Assembly: GCA_003541895.1 (NCBI GenBank) | Contig: DPLR01000214.1 | Span: forward strand, 1-5,553 | DNA length: 5,553 bases | Source of the DNA: Cytophagales bacterium | GTDB taxonomy: Bacteria; Bacteroidota; Bacteroidia; Cytophagales; Cyclobacteriaceae | Direction: 5' to 3' | Shown: positions 1 to 5,553 of the stretch, piece by piece | How the letters are laid out: every line of letters begins with the position of its first letter | Numbering within the stretch: position 1 is the stretch's first letter | Position numbers and translations under genes: made by a program | Notes under the pieces: model-generated | Database searches by the model: none | What the model was told of the DNA's origin: nothing | The model's input: only the letters and a program-made list of their open reading frames with translations

Positions 1-1780
1 CAACAACAACAAGCATTACCCCGATTGGTCTGTATTTCACTAAGCACCAGGCCACGAAATTCTTGTATGAATTTTGAAAGGATGGCCACGCTTTAGTCTG
101 ACATTTGCTAATCACTTTTTCAATCCAAAAATGATGCATTGCGTAAAGTAGGAACAGCAGTACTGTTAAATTCCCCATGCCAAAAAACTTGAGCAAATAG
201 AAAAGCAGAGCAATAGCACCGAAGGTAACAGCAGTTACCTTGAAGCCTTTTGTGAATTTAGATTCGTTGTGTTTTTCGTGGACATGTGGCTTCATGAAAT
301 CAGTAGCGAATACAGGGTTGATGATATAGGCTACCAATAACGAAGCGAGCAACGCAATGATCAAGGTGATGGGTAGGTACATCATAAATTTACCGATCAC
401 GCCAGGCCAGAAGGCGAGGGGTACAAATGGGGCTAACACCACCATCGTTCCTGAGAACACCGGTAGAAATACTTCGCCTGCGGCAATCTTTGCTGCTTTC
501 TTAATAGGCACATTTCCATTATCAAAAACACGGTGAGTGTTTTCAATCACCACAATTGCATCGTCAACCACGATTCCAAGCGCTAGAAGAAATGAGAACA
601 AAGTCATCATGTTCAGTGTGAAGCCGATTCCGGGAAATACTAGGAAAGCAATGAAGCTTGACAAAGGAACCGAAAGGCCAACGAAAATGGCATTGGTAGC
701 CCCCATGAAGAACATGAGAATGATCGTAACTAAAATAAAGCCAATGATGATTGTGTTAATCAAATCATGCAAAGTTGTTCTGGTATTTTCTGACTGATCG
801 GCCGTGATTGTTACATTAAGCCCCTGCGGTAAAACATTTTCCTTGTACTCTTTAATGAGTTCGTTAATGGCATCTGAGGCAAGGATCAGGTTTTCACCAC
901 TACGTTTTACAATCTGAAGTGTTACTACATTTTTTTTATTGAGACGAGCAAAGCTCTCTTGCTCTTTATGTGTATCTACTACTTCAGCGATGTCGTGCAA
1001 ATAAATTTTTCCGCCTTTGATTGAACCGACAACGGTATTGCCGATTTCTTCGGCTGATTTATATTCTCCACTTACGCTCAAAGAACGTTTCATGCCGCCA
1101 ATGGCAAGTTGACCACCGGGCACAATCACGTTCTCGCTCGAGATCGATGAGATTACATCATTCAAGCTAACACCAGCAAGTGCTGCTTTGTACAAATCAA
1201 CGTTGATTTGAATTTCGCGATCAAGAGCCCCCGCAATATCTGCCCTTCTTATTTGCTTCAATGCTTCAATGCGGTCTTGCATCATTTCAGCATACTTCTT
1301 CAGTGTTTGGAGATCATAATCGCCTGAGAGATTTACAAACATGATGGGGAACGCAGAAATATCGATATCCATCACTTGCGGATCATCCGGTAAATTAGTT
1401 GGTAGGTCTGGCTTTGCCCGATCTACTGCATCTTTCACATCGCGTTTCGCATCGGCAATAGAAACATCCGTTTGAAATTCAATGATTACATAAGAAAGAT
1501 CCTGAACGGAGTTACTGGTGATTTTTTTTACACCACTTAGCGACTTCATTTGCTTCTCGATGTGCTTCGTAATCAAATTTTCGATGTCTTTCGGAGCGGC
1601 ACCCGGATAAGGTGTTGAAACCACAATTTGTGGAAAAACCACTTCAGGGAAACTTTCTTTTGGCAAGGTGTTGTATGTAACAATACCTGCCAACGTGATG
1701 ATGACCGTGGCAACGTAAATCGCTACTTTATTATCAATCGCCCAGCTAGTGGGTCTAAATTCTTTTTCAATGTCTTTCAT
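1..1780 (-). CDS. RND efflux pump, inner-membrane permease (partial, C-terminal half missing)
   Basis: Proton-driven resistance-nodulation-division permease of the AcrB/HAE type, the engine of the tripartite pump made with the two upstream genes. The frame opens at the ATG at 1778-1780 and stays open for 593 codons to the window edge; family members are usually 1000-1100 residues. Visible parts: TM1 about residues 18-36, an FPEV motif at 44-47, the first periplasmic porter region about 40-335, then TM2-TM6 about 340-487. TM4 carries LGIVVDDAIVVIEN (401-414), whose D406-D407 match the AcrB proton-relay aspartates; this favours drug or hydrophobe export over heavy-metal (CusA/CzcA) types. The relay residues of TM10-TM11 lie outside the window. 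Two extra hydrophobic stretches (about 515-531 and 537-549) lie between TM6 and the expected TM7, which begins near 582. No Shine-Dalgarno sequence is seen before the start. The family call is certain; the substrate is unknown. Confidence 0.96.
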   Translation of the reverse strand, partial: MKDIEKEFRPTSWAIDNKVAIYVATVIITLAGIVTYNTLPKESFPEVVFPQIVVSTPYPGAAPKDIENLITKHIEKQMKSLSGVKKITSNSVQDLSYVIIEFQTDVSIADAKRDVKDAVDRAKPDLPTNLPDDPQVMDIDISAFPIMFVNLSGDYDLQTLKKYAEMMQDRIEALKQIRRADIAGALDREIQINVDLYKAALAGVSLNDVISSISSENVIVPGGQLAIGGMKRSLSVSGEYKSAEEIGNTVVGSIKGGKIYLHDIAEVVDTHKEQESFARLNKKNVVTLQIVKRSGENLILASDAINELIKEYKENVLPQGLNVTITADQSENTRTTLHDLINTIIIGFILVTIILMFFMGATNAIFVGLSVPLSSFIAFLVFPGIGFTLNMMTLFSFLLALGIVVDDAIVVIENTHRVFDNGNVPIKKAAKIAAGEVFLPVFSGTMVVLAPFVPLAFWPGVIGKFMMYLPITLIIALLASLLVAYIINPVFATDFMKPHVHEKHNESKFTKGFKVTAVTFGAIALLFYLLKFFGMGNLTVLLFLLYAMHHFWIEKVISKCQTKAWPSFQNSYKNFVAWCLVKYRPIGVMLVVV

Positions 1781-1846
1781 AAATTAGACGTTAGTTAGTG
1801 TAAGACACAAGACAACCCTCATGTCTATTTACTTTGGTCGTATATT
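1781..1846. other. 66-base gap between adaptor and pump genes, with a weak inverted repeat
   Basis: This gap is much wider than the 6 bases between channel and adaptor genes. It holds a short inverted repeat, AGACA (1810-1814) and TGTCT (1822-1826), around a 7-base loop. The stem is only 5 bp and no T-run follows, so it does not look like an intrinsic terminator. I see no Shine-Dalgarno sequence before the pump start and no clear Bacteroidota-type promoter (TAnnTTTG). Read-through from the adaptor gene is the simplest reading. Confidence 0.4.
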
Positions 1847-2977
1847 TTAAAGCTTAATTAATTCACCATCGTTTAATCCCTGATACCCAACAGTGATTAT
1901 TTTGTCACCGGCATTTAAGCCACTCTTAATCTGTGCAGTGGCACCAAACACGCCAGCAACTTCTACAATTTTTTTGCGAGCGACCAGATTCTTACCATCA
2001 CTCTCAGCAGTGTAAACAACCTTTTGTCCGTTGATATCCTGAACAACATTAACAGGCACACACAACGCTTTTGGGTCGTTGAAGAAAATAATTTTCAACA
2101 CGGCTGTCATGTTAGGTCTGAGATAAGACGATGCTGGCAGCTTAGCTTCTAGTGGGAATGAACGAGTGAGTGCGTCAATGTTTCGGCCAACAAAAGAGAC
2201 TTTTGCATCGATGCTTTTGTCTTGTTCTGGAAATGAGACTACTACTTTATTTCCTTTTTGAACGGTATTAATGAAAGCCTCAGAAATTTTGGCTGACACT
2301 TTCAGGTCGTTCGTGTTTACCACACGAAAAACAGGAACACCGGGTGCCACGTTCTCACCTACTTTTGTATTGACAGTTTCTACCGTGCCATTGATCGGTG
2401 ATTTGATTTTAGTCATTTCATTTTGTTCTTGTAGCGTAGCAAGCCTGCGCTCAAGACTTTCTTTGTTACTCTTCGCTTGGAGATATTGGATTTCGGTGCC
2501 GATTTTCTTGTCCCATAAATTTTTCTGGCGCTCGAAAACGGTATTAGCTAATTCAAGATTTGCCTTTAGCTCATCAATTCCTCTTACAATAAGTGAATTA
2601 TCTAATTGCGCAAGAACCTGTCCTTGTGAAACCGCTTCACCCTCACGTGTAAAAACATGAGTAACTATGCCCGCAGTTTTGGCACTCATTTGAATGTTAT
2701 CGATAGACACGATACTGCCTTGTGTTTGAACATAGTGGTCAAATGAACGAGGAGCAAGTTCGGTTACGCCCACATCTTTCATTTTCACCTTTACGCTTTC
2801 TGGGTTTTCCTTGGCGATCTCTTTTTCGAGTTCGTCAATTTTTTTGACCAACTCAGCTTGATCTTTTTTCAATTTTTCAAGCTTAGCAGTCTTGCTTTCT
2901 TGATTGCTGCTACAAGCGGCAACAAAAGCAATCAACGCAATTGCTAATAAGTTTTGGGGTTGTAAAATTGATTTCAT
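1847..2977 (-). CDS. RND efflux periplasmic adaptor (membrane fusion protein, HlyD/AcrA family), lipoprotein
   Basis: Periplasmic adaptor joining the RND pump to the TolC-like channel. The 376-residue length is normal for the family. The N-terminus is a lipoprotein signal: hydrophobic stretch 10-20, then lipobox VAAC with Cys22 as the lipidated residue. Residues 33-56 form a heptad-patterned, Lys/Glu-rich coiled coil (L36, L43, I47, L50, I54) before the conserved body begins near 65. The first lipoyl half is about 88-128 (SAKTAGIVTHVFTREGEAVSQG), the alpha-helical hairpin about 131-188, and the second lipoyl half about 190-221 (IKSPINGTVETV, VGENV). The beta-barrel spans about 224-298 and the membrane-proximal domain about 303-376, including GLNAGDKIITVGYQGLNDG. 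The ATG lies 6 bases after the channel stop codon, so the two are surely co-transcribed; the pump gene follows after 66 bases. No metal-binding extension of the CusB kind is seen. Confidence 0.95.
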   Translation of the reverse strand: MKSILQPQNLLAIALIAFVAACSSNQESKTAKLEKLKKDQAELVKKIDELEKEIAKENPESVKVKMKDVGVTELAPRSFDHYVQTQGSIVSIDNIQMSAKTAGIVTHVFTREGEAVSQGQVLAQLDNSLIVRGIDELKANLELANTVFERQKNLWDKKIGTEIQYLQAKSNKESLERRLATLQEQNEMTKIKSPINGTVETVNTKVGENVAPGVPVFRVVNTNDLKVSAKISEAFINTVQKGNKVVVSFPEQDKSIDAKVSFVGRNIDALTRSFPLEAKLPASSYLRPNMTAVLKIIFFNDPKALCVPVNVVQDINGQKVVYTAESDGKNLVARKKIVEVAGVFGATAQIKSGLNAGDKIITVGYQGLNDGELIKL

Positions 2978-2983
2978 GGTCTG

Positions 2984-4333
2984 TTATTTATCTAAGATTT
3001 TTCCGAATGATTTTTCTAAGTCAACTGATGAGATTAACGCGTCATAAAGAGCAGCATAGTAATTTGTTTGTGCCTCTTTTAAAGAAGCATCCGCATTGAT
3101 CACTTCAATATTTGAACCGATTCCGTGCTGGTACTTGATTACAGAAACCTTGTAGACCTCGTCCGCCAAATCCAAATTATCCTTTTGGCTTTTTAATGTT
3201 TCAAGGTTGGTTTTAAATGCCAATTGATTTTGCAATTGCTCCATGTCAATCTGATTTTTCAAAAGCGTCTTGTTATTTTCTAATTGCTCTAATTGAATTC
3301 TCTTTTGTTGAATCTGATTGCTTTTCCTGAACCCATCAAAAATTGGAAGGTTTGCACGAATGCCAATTAACCCAAATGATTTCCAGTTCGATCCAAATTT
3401 TACGAATTGGTTGTAATCGGAAGAGCCGTAGCTTGCTCCGTAATTTCCATAGAAATCAAGTTTTGGTAAATATTGAGAGTTTGTATTTCGTATGTCAAGT
3501 TTTACCAATTGACTATTGATATCAAGTAGACGGTATTCGATCCGATTGAGGTACGTGAAGTTTTTGGTGAAATCGTCATCCAATGCTTGTAATCTGATGT
3601 CATCGAGTTTATCCGATAGTTCTATCGATTGATTCATAGGATATCCCATTTGAAATTTGAGTAGATTCAAACTGATTTCCATTCCTAATTGTGTTGTTCG
3701 TTTTAGGTTTACAATATTGTTGAATTGTACCTGCACTCGGCTTACATCTATTTTTTCGCTAAAACCATTGTTGAACATAGTTTTAGTTTGAGAAAGCAAT
3801 GAATCTAAACGTTCATAATTTTTGTCAACTAAAGCCAATCGCTCCTTATTAACCAAAACAGAGTAGTACGCCTTTTTTATTGCAACAACAAGATCTGTCT
3901 TTGTTCGAACTAAATCTTGGCGTGAAAGTTCTGTATAAACCTGGCTGGCTTTCAAGCCAACAAAGTATGATCCGTTGAATATCATTTGATCAACGTTCAG
4001 CGAAGCACGGCCGACATATCGAGTACCGAATTTTACGCCAACATATTCTCCGGCTGGTCCTCCAAACACTTGCGCAGGCAAAAATGTTGTAGGGATAATT
4101 AGGTTGCTACTTAAATCAGAAGATGCCCCAATCTGTGGCAAGCCGCTAGCTAAAGTCTCCCTAACCCTTGCTTGAGAAGAGACAATTGAAGTCTTCGAAT
4201 TTTTTAAGTTAGGATTGTTTTCAATCCCATAGTCGATGCATTGCTGTAAACTGAAACCTTGATTTTGGGCAAAGGCAATCTGGGTAAAGTTTATAAGGAT
4301 GCATACTAATAAAATTTTATAAAGTCTTTCCAT
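2984..4333 (-). CDS. TolC-like outer-membrane efflux channel (OEP family)
   Basis: Outer-membrane exit duct of the tripartite pump, expected to act as a trimer. The 449-residue length is typical. Residues 1-22 are a Sec signal peptide with probable cleavage AFA|QN; there is no lipobox, so it is not an OprM-type lipoprotein. The mature protein starts with FSLQQCIDYGIENNPNLKNS (27-46), the usual first OEP helix. Two OEP repeats follow, about 27-230 and 263-446. Helical parts include NGFSEKIDVSRVQVQFNN (189-206) and, in the second repeat, YQHGIGSNIEVINADASLKE (401-420) running into a NYYAALYD stretch (424-431). The segments at about 75-120 and 288-335 are beta-rich with alternating aromatic residues and fit the barrel strands. 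The start codon lies inside the end of the regulator gene (17-base overlap), suggesting translational coupling; no Shine-Dalgarno sequence is visible. The adaptor gene follows after 6 bases. Confidence 0.95.
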   Translation of the reverse strand: MERLYKILLVCILINFTQIAFAQNQGFSLQQCIDYGIENNPNLKNSKTSIVSSQARVRETLASGLPQIGASSDLSSNLIIPTTFLPAQVFGGPAGEYVGVKFGTRYVGRASLNVDQMIFNGSYFVGLKASQVYTELSRQDLVRTKTDLVVAIKKAYYSVLVNKERLALVDKNYERLDSLLSQTKTMFNNGFSEKIDVSRVQVQFNNIVNLKRTTQLGMEISLNLLKFQMGYPMNQSIELSDKLDDIRLQALDDDFTKNFTYLNRIEYRLLDINSQLVKLDIRNTNSQYLPKLDFYGNYGASYGSSDYNQFVKFGSNWKSFGLIGIRANLPIFDGFRKSNQIQQKRIQLEQLENNKTLLKNQIDMEQLQNQLAFKTNLETLKSQKDNLDLADEVYKVSVIKYQHGIGSNIEVINADASLKEAQTNYYAALYDALISSVDLEKSFGKILDK

Positions 4334-4967
4334 TGGGGATTAATTGAGGTTGATGATTGTGTTCTTTGTATTTCTGATAAAGTTTTTTTCCTTTTTCGGT
4401 GCAAAGCCCATAGACAAAGTGTTCGAAAATTTGGTTATGGACTTCATGTAAACTGAATTTCTCTTTCGGGTAAATTCGTTCATCGTGGGCAGCTTCAATG
4501 CCTGATAATCGATAAGCGGCAAAAATTTCAGGATTAACTTCCGGACGAAAAAGACCTTCTTTAATTCCTTGTTTGATATTCCGAATCACTGATTTCGCAA
4601 TGAAATTATTTTTGAATTCAATCCACGCATTCCATGCCTTCGGATGAAATTTCTGAATGTCGAAAAGCACCGATGGGTTGTTTTCTTCTGCATGGTGATT
4701 CAAACAAAGTGAAATACGATATAGCTCATCTATTGCATTTTCGGATTGCTTGGTAATATCGCTGTAAAGTTTTTTTTCTTCTTCCAGGTGCGAATCCACA
4801 ACCACAGTGACTAATTCATCTTTATCTACAAAATGTTGGTAAAGTGTTTTTTTAGAAACGGATAGATGCCGGGCTATGTCGTCCATAGAAATGCTCCGCA
4901 CCCCGAACTTCATCAACAGCTTACGGCTTTCCTTTAAAATTTTATGTTTGATTTCGATCTCTTCCAT
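4317..4967 (-). CDS. TetR/AcrR-family transcriptional regulator, probable repressor of the efflux operon
   Basis: One-component regulator: an N-terminal helix-turn-helix binds DNA and a larger C-terminal domain senses a ligand and dimerises. The 216-residue length is typical. Residues 8-52 carry the TetR_N signature: ILKESRKLLMKFGVRSISMD, then DIARHLSVSKKTLYQHFVDK, with recognition helix about 38-46. The C-terminal half has FDIQKFHPKAWNAWIEFKNN (102-121) and IKQGIKEGLFRPEVNPEIFA (131-150), a form I associate with TetR proteins of Bacteroidota next to RND operons. It is first gene of the operon, and its last codons overlap the channel gene by 17 bases, so regulator and pump share one transcript. 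A near-perfect inverted repeat ends 5 bases before its ATG, pointing to autorepression. The ATG at 4965-4967 is chosen because the TetR domain begins right after it; an ATG inside the repeat meets a stop after seven codons. The inducer is unknown. Confidence 0.94.
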   Translation of the reverse strand: MEEIEIKHKILKESRKLLMKFGVRSISMDDIARHLSVSKKTLYQHFVDKDELVTVVVDSHLEEEKKLYSDITKQSENAIDELYRISLCLNHHAEENNPSVLFDIQKFHPKAWNAWIEFKNNFIAKSVIRNIKQGIKEGLFRPEVNPEIFAAYRLSGIEAAHDERIYPKEKFSLHEVHNQIFEHFVYGLCTEKGKKLYQKYKEHNHQPQLIPNGKTL

Positions 4968-4972
4968 GGAGC

Positions 4973-5016
4973 AAAACTACGGAAACTTATTTCAAGTAAA
5001 AAGTTTCCATAGTTTT
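4973..5016. promoter_or_regulatory. Inverted repeat upstream of the TetR gene, probable repressor operator
   Basis: On the plus strand, AAAACTACGGAAACTT (4973-4988) and AAGTTTCCATAGTTTT (5001-5016) form 16-base arms that pair at 15 positions around a 12-base centre. The inner 8 bases of each arm (GGAAACTT / AAGTTTCC) pair perfectly. The site ends 5 bases before the TetR start codon. On the minus strand the repeat contains TAAGTTTC, close to the Bacteroidota -7 element TAnnTTTG, but I find no matching -33 element at the usual distance, so the promoter call is weak. Position and symmetry fit a TetR dimer (or pair of dimers) blocking its own promoter. It could instead be a leader hairpin in the mRNA. 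Confidence 0.75.
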
Positions 5017-5058
5017 TGTCTAACGATTTTTAGCCTTTTGGGTTGCCATTAAGGCCAA

Positions 5059-5076
5059 AGAATTTTAAATAATTCT
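5059..5076 (-). repeat. AT-rich 6-bp inverted repeat just after the small membrane protein gene
   Basis: AGAATT (5059-5064) and AATTCT (5071-5076) pair around a 6-base loop, starting 2 bases after the stop codon of the small membrane protein gene. In the minus-strand transcript the stem is followed only by a short U run and is almost all A-U. It could be a weak terminator for the sigma/small-protein transcript, but stability would be low. A second weak pair, GCCTT (5033-5037) and AAGGC (5051-5055), lies further along. Confidence 0.25.
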
Positions 5077-5077
5077 A

Positions 5078-5425
5078 TTAGCTACCAGTTGTTTGGTTTG
5101 AGTCGTTGGCCTTCTCACCCCATTTGCACCATTTCTCTTTCATTTTCTGCTTAAAGAGTTCGCGTTCATCTGGGTTCATGGTGTTCCACTTTTCTTTCCA
5201 ATACGGCCGCCAATGCCCTCCATGTGAGTGGTTCTTTTTACCAAATCCAGAGAAGAGTATTTTCGAAAGCACCAACAAACCGAGCGCTTGCCAAAAATCA
5301 ATTACTGGGCCATGAAACAAAACGGGCACAAGCCAATTCCATAAACTCATAGTGACAAATGTAAAAGCGGCAGTTGCCAGCAGAATCATCACTCCAATTT
5401 TTACTATCCAACTTACTTTTCTCAT
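5078..5425 (-). CDS. Small two-helix membrane protein with charged, His-rich C-terminal tail (function unknown)
   Basis: A 115-residue protein that I cannot name. It has two hydrophobic helices, about 8-30 and 43-60, joined by a short loop rich in Trp and Pro (WNWLVPVLFHGP, 29-40). The tail (62-115) is soluble and very charged: His66, His68, His70-neighbouring His71, then WRPYWKEKW, then MNPDERELFKQKMKEKWCKWG (83-103) with a single Cys100. The basic N-terminus and the lysine-rich tail suggest that both ends face the cytoplasm (positive-inside rule). Similar small proteins with WNWLxPxLF, FWQALGLLxLSKILF and an MxPxER(E)xF tail are, as I recall, common after ECF sigma genes in Bacteroidota. 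That fits its place here, 30 bases after the sigma-factor tail and probably on the same transcript. An anti-sigma or stress-sensing role is possible but is only inferred from position. The ATG at 5423-5425 directly precedes the first helix. Confidence 0.85.
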   Translation of the reverse strand: MRKVSWIVKIGVMILLATAAFTFVTMSLWNWLVPVLFHGPVIDFWQALGLLVLSKILFSGFGKKNHSHGGHWRPYWKEKWNTMNPDERELFKQKMKEKWCKWGEKANDSNQTTGS

Positions 5426-5455
5426 ATCTTTTAAATTTTTTAAATCATGTGTTAC

Positions 5456-5553
5456 TCAGTCGCTGACCACGTCATCGTAAAATTTTTTCAACCGTTTTCG
5501 AAGAGCAAGAATTGCATACATTTTTCGCGACAGCAAAGTATTTATTCAAACAC
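5456..5553 (-). CDS. C-terminal tail of an ECF RNA polymerase sigma factor (partial), interrupted by an in-frame TGA
   Basis: Only the last ~32 codons lie in the window. After the TGA at 5546-5548 the frame reads INTLLSRKMYAILALRKRLK (5486-5545), then KFYDDVVSD and a TGA stop at 5456-5458. NTLLSRKxYAxxxLRxRL is the familiar end of sigma-70 region 4 (recognition helix and final helix) in Bacteroidota ECF sigma factors, where the preceding residues are commonly G-V-S. Here the frame gives G?-V-TGA, so one C-to-G change from Ser TCA would explain the stop. The gene may be a slightly shortened or broken sigma factor, or this may be a sequence error near the window end. Its other features, including region 2, are outside the window. 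The small membrane protein gene starts 30 bases downstream. Confidence 0.6.

Noticed and set aside
1..11. CAA triplet run at the left edge
   Set aside because: On the coding strand it is GTT repeated, which encodes the Val run at the start of the pump's TM7; a simple coding effect, not a repeat element.
537..797. An 86-codon open frame on the plus strand
   Set aside because: It lies opposite the RND permease, which reads as a continuous, well-conserved protein through this stretch; the plus-strand product has no recognisable domain and low-complexity Met/Lys composition.
2271..2660. A 129-codon open frame on the plus strand
   Set aside because: It lies opposite the adaptor gene and its product (Ser-, Arg- and Phe-rich) looks like an antisense translation; no domain or start signal.
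3976..4108. Channel segment about residues 76-120, rich in Pro, Gly and aromatic residues, as an unusual insertion
   Set aside because: It fits the first beta-barrel hairpin of OEP channels and resembles what I recall from Bacteroidota homologues (FGT-Y motif), so it is probably normal for the family.
4340..4522. A 60-codon open frame on the minus strand
   Set aside because: It is an alternate frame inside the TetR C-terminal domain, whose own frame is clearly coding.
5033..5055. GCCTT/AAGGC inverted repeat as an intrinsic terminator
   Set aside because: The stem is only 5 bp with a 13-base loop and no T-run follows on either strand.
5106..5315. A 69-codon open frame on the plus strand
   Set aside because: It lies opposite the small membrane protein, and the plus-strand product shows no signal of its own.

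Overview
The window comes from a member of the Bacteroidota, most likely Cytophagales-like; the finer rank is a guess. The evidence is a moderately AT-rich genome, start codons without clear Shine-Dalgarno sequences, a TetR regulator with the C-terminal domain typical of Bacteroidota, a lipoprotein-type adaptor, and a sigma-factor tail carrying the NTLLSRK-type motif common in ECF sigma factors of this phylum. All recognisable genes lie on the minus strand, so the window reads from right to left.

Right end (5553 to 5078): the last ~30 codons of an ECF sigma factor enter the window, with a TGA in frame at 5546-5548. A small two-helix membrane protein follows 30 bases downstream and is probably co-transcribed. 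Next comes a 110-base intergenic region holding a strong near-perfect inverted repeat (4973-5016), directly upstream of the TetR gene and a convincing candidate operator.

Main body (4967 to 1): a four-gene tripartite efflux operon in the order TetR-family repressor, TolC-like outer-membrane channel, HlyD/AcrA-like lipoprotein adaptor, and RND inner-membrane pump. The first two genes overlap by 17 bases, the next two are 6 bases apart, and a 66-base gap precedes the pump gene. The pump gene has no stop codon in the window: 593 codons are open up to base 1, so its C-terminal half is missing. It carries the paired aspartates of the proton relay in TM4 (D406-D407).

The inferred working model: the repressor binds the inverted repeat over its own promoter region and controls the whole operon. 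An inducing compound releases it, and the channel, adaptor and pump assemble to expel substrate across both membranes. The substrate cannot be read from the sequence. The system type is well known. The less ordinary points are the operator, the TGA in the sigma tail, two extra hydrophobic segments in the middle of the pump, the coiled coil after the adaptor's lipid anchor, and the His-rich small membrane protein. I found no CRISPR array, RNA gene, insertion sequence or phage feature, and I do not see a convincingly new system here.
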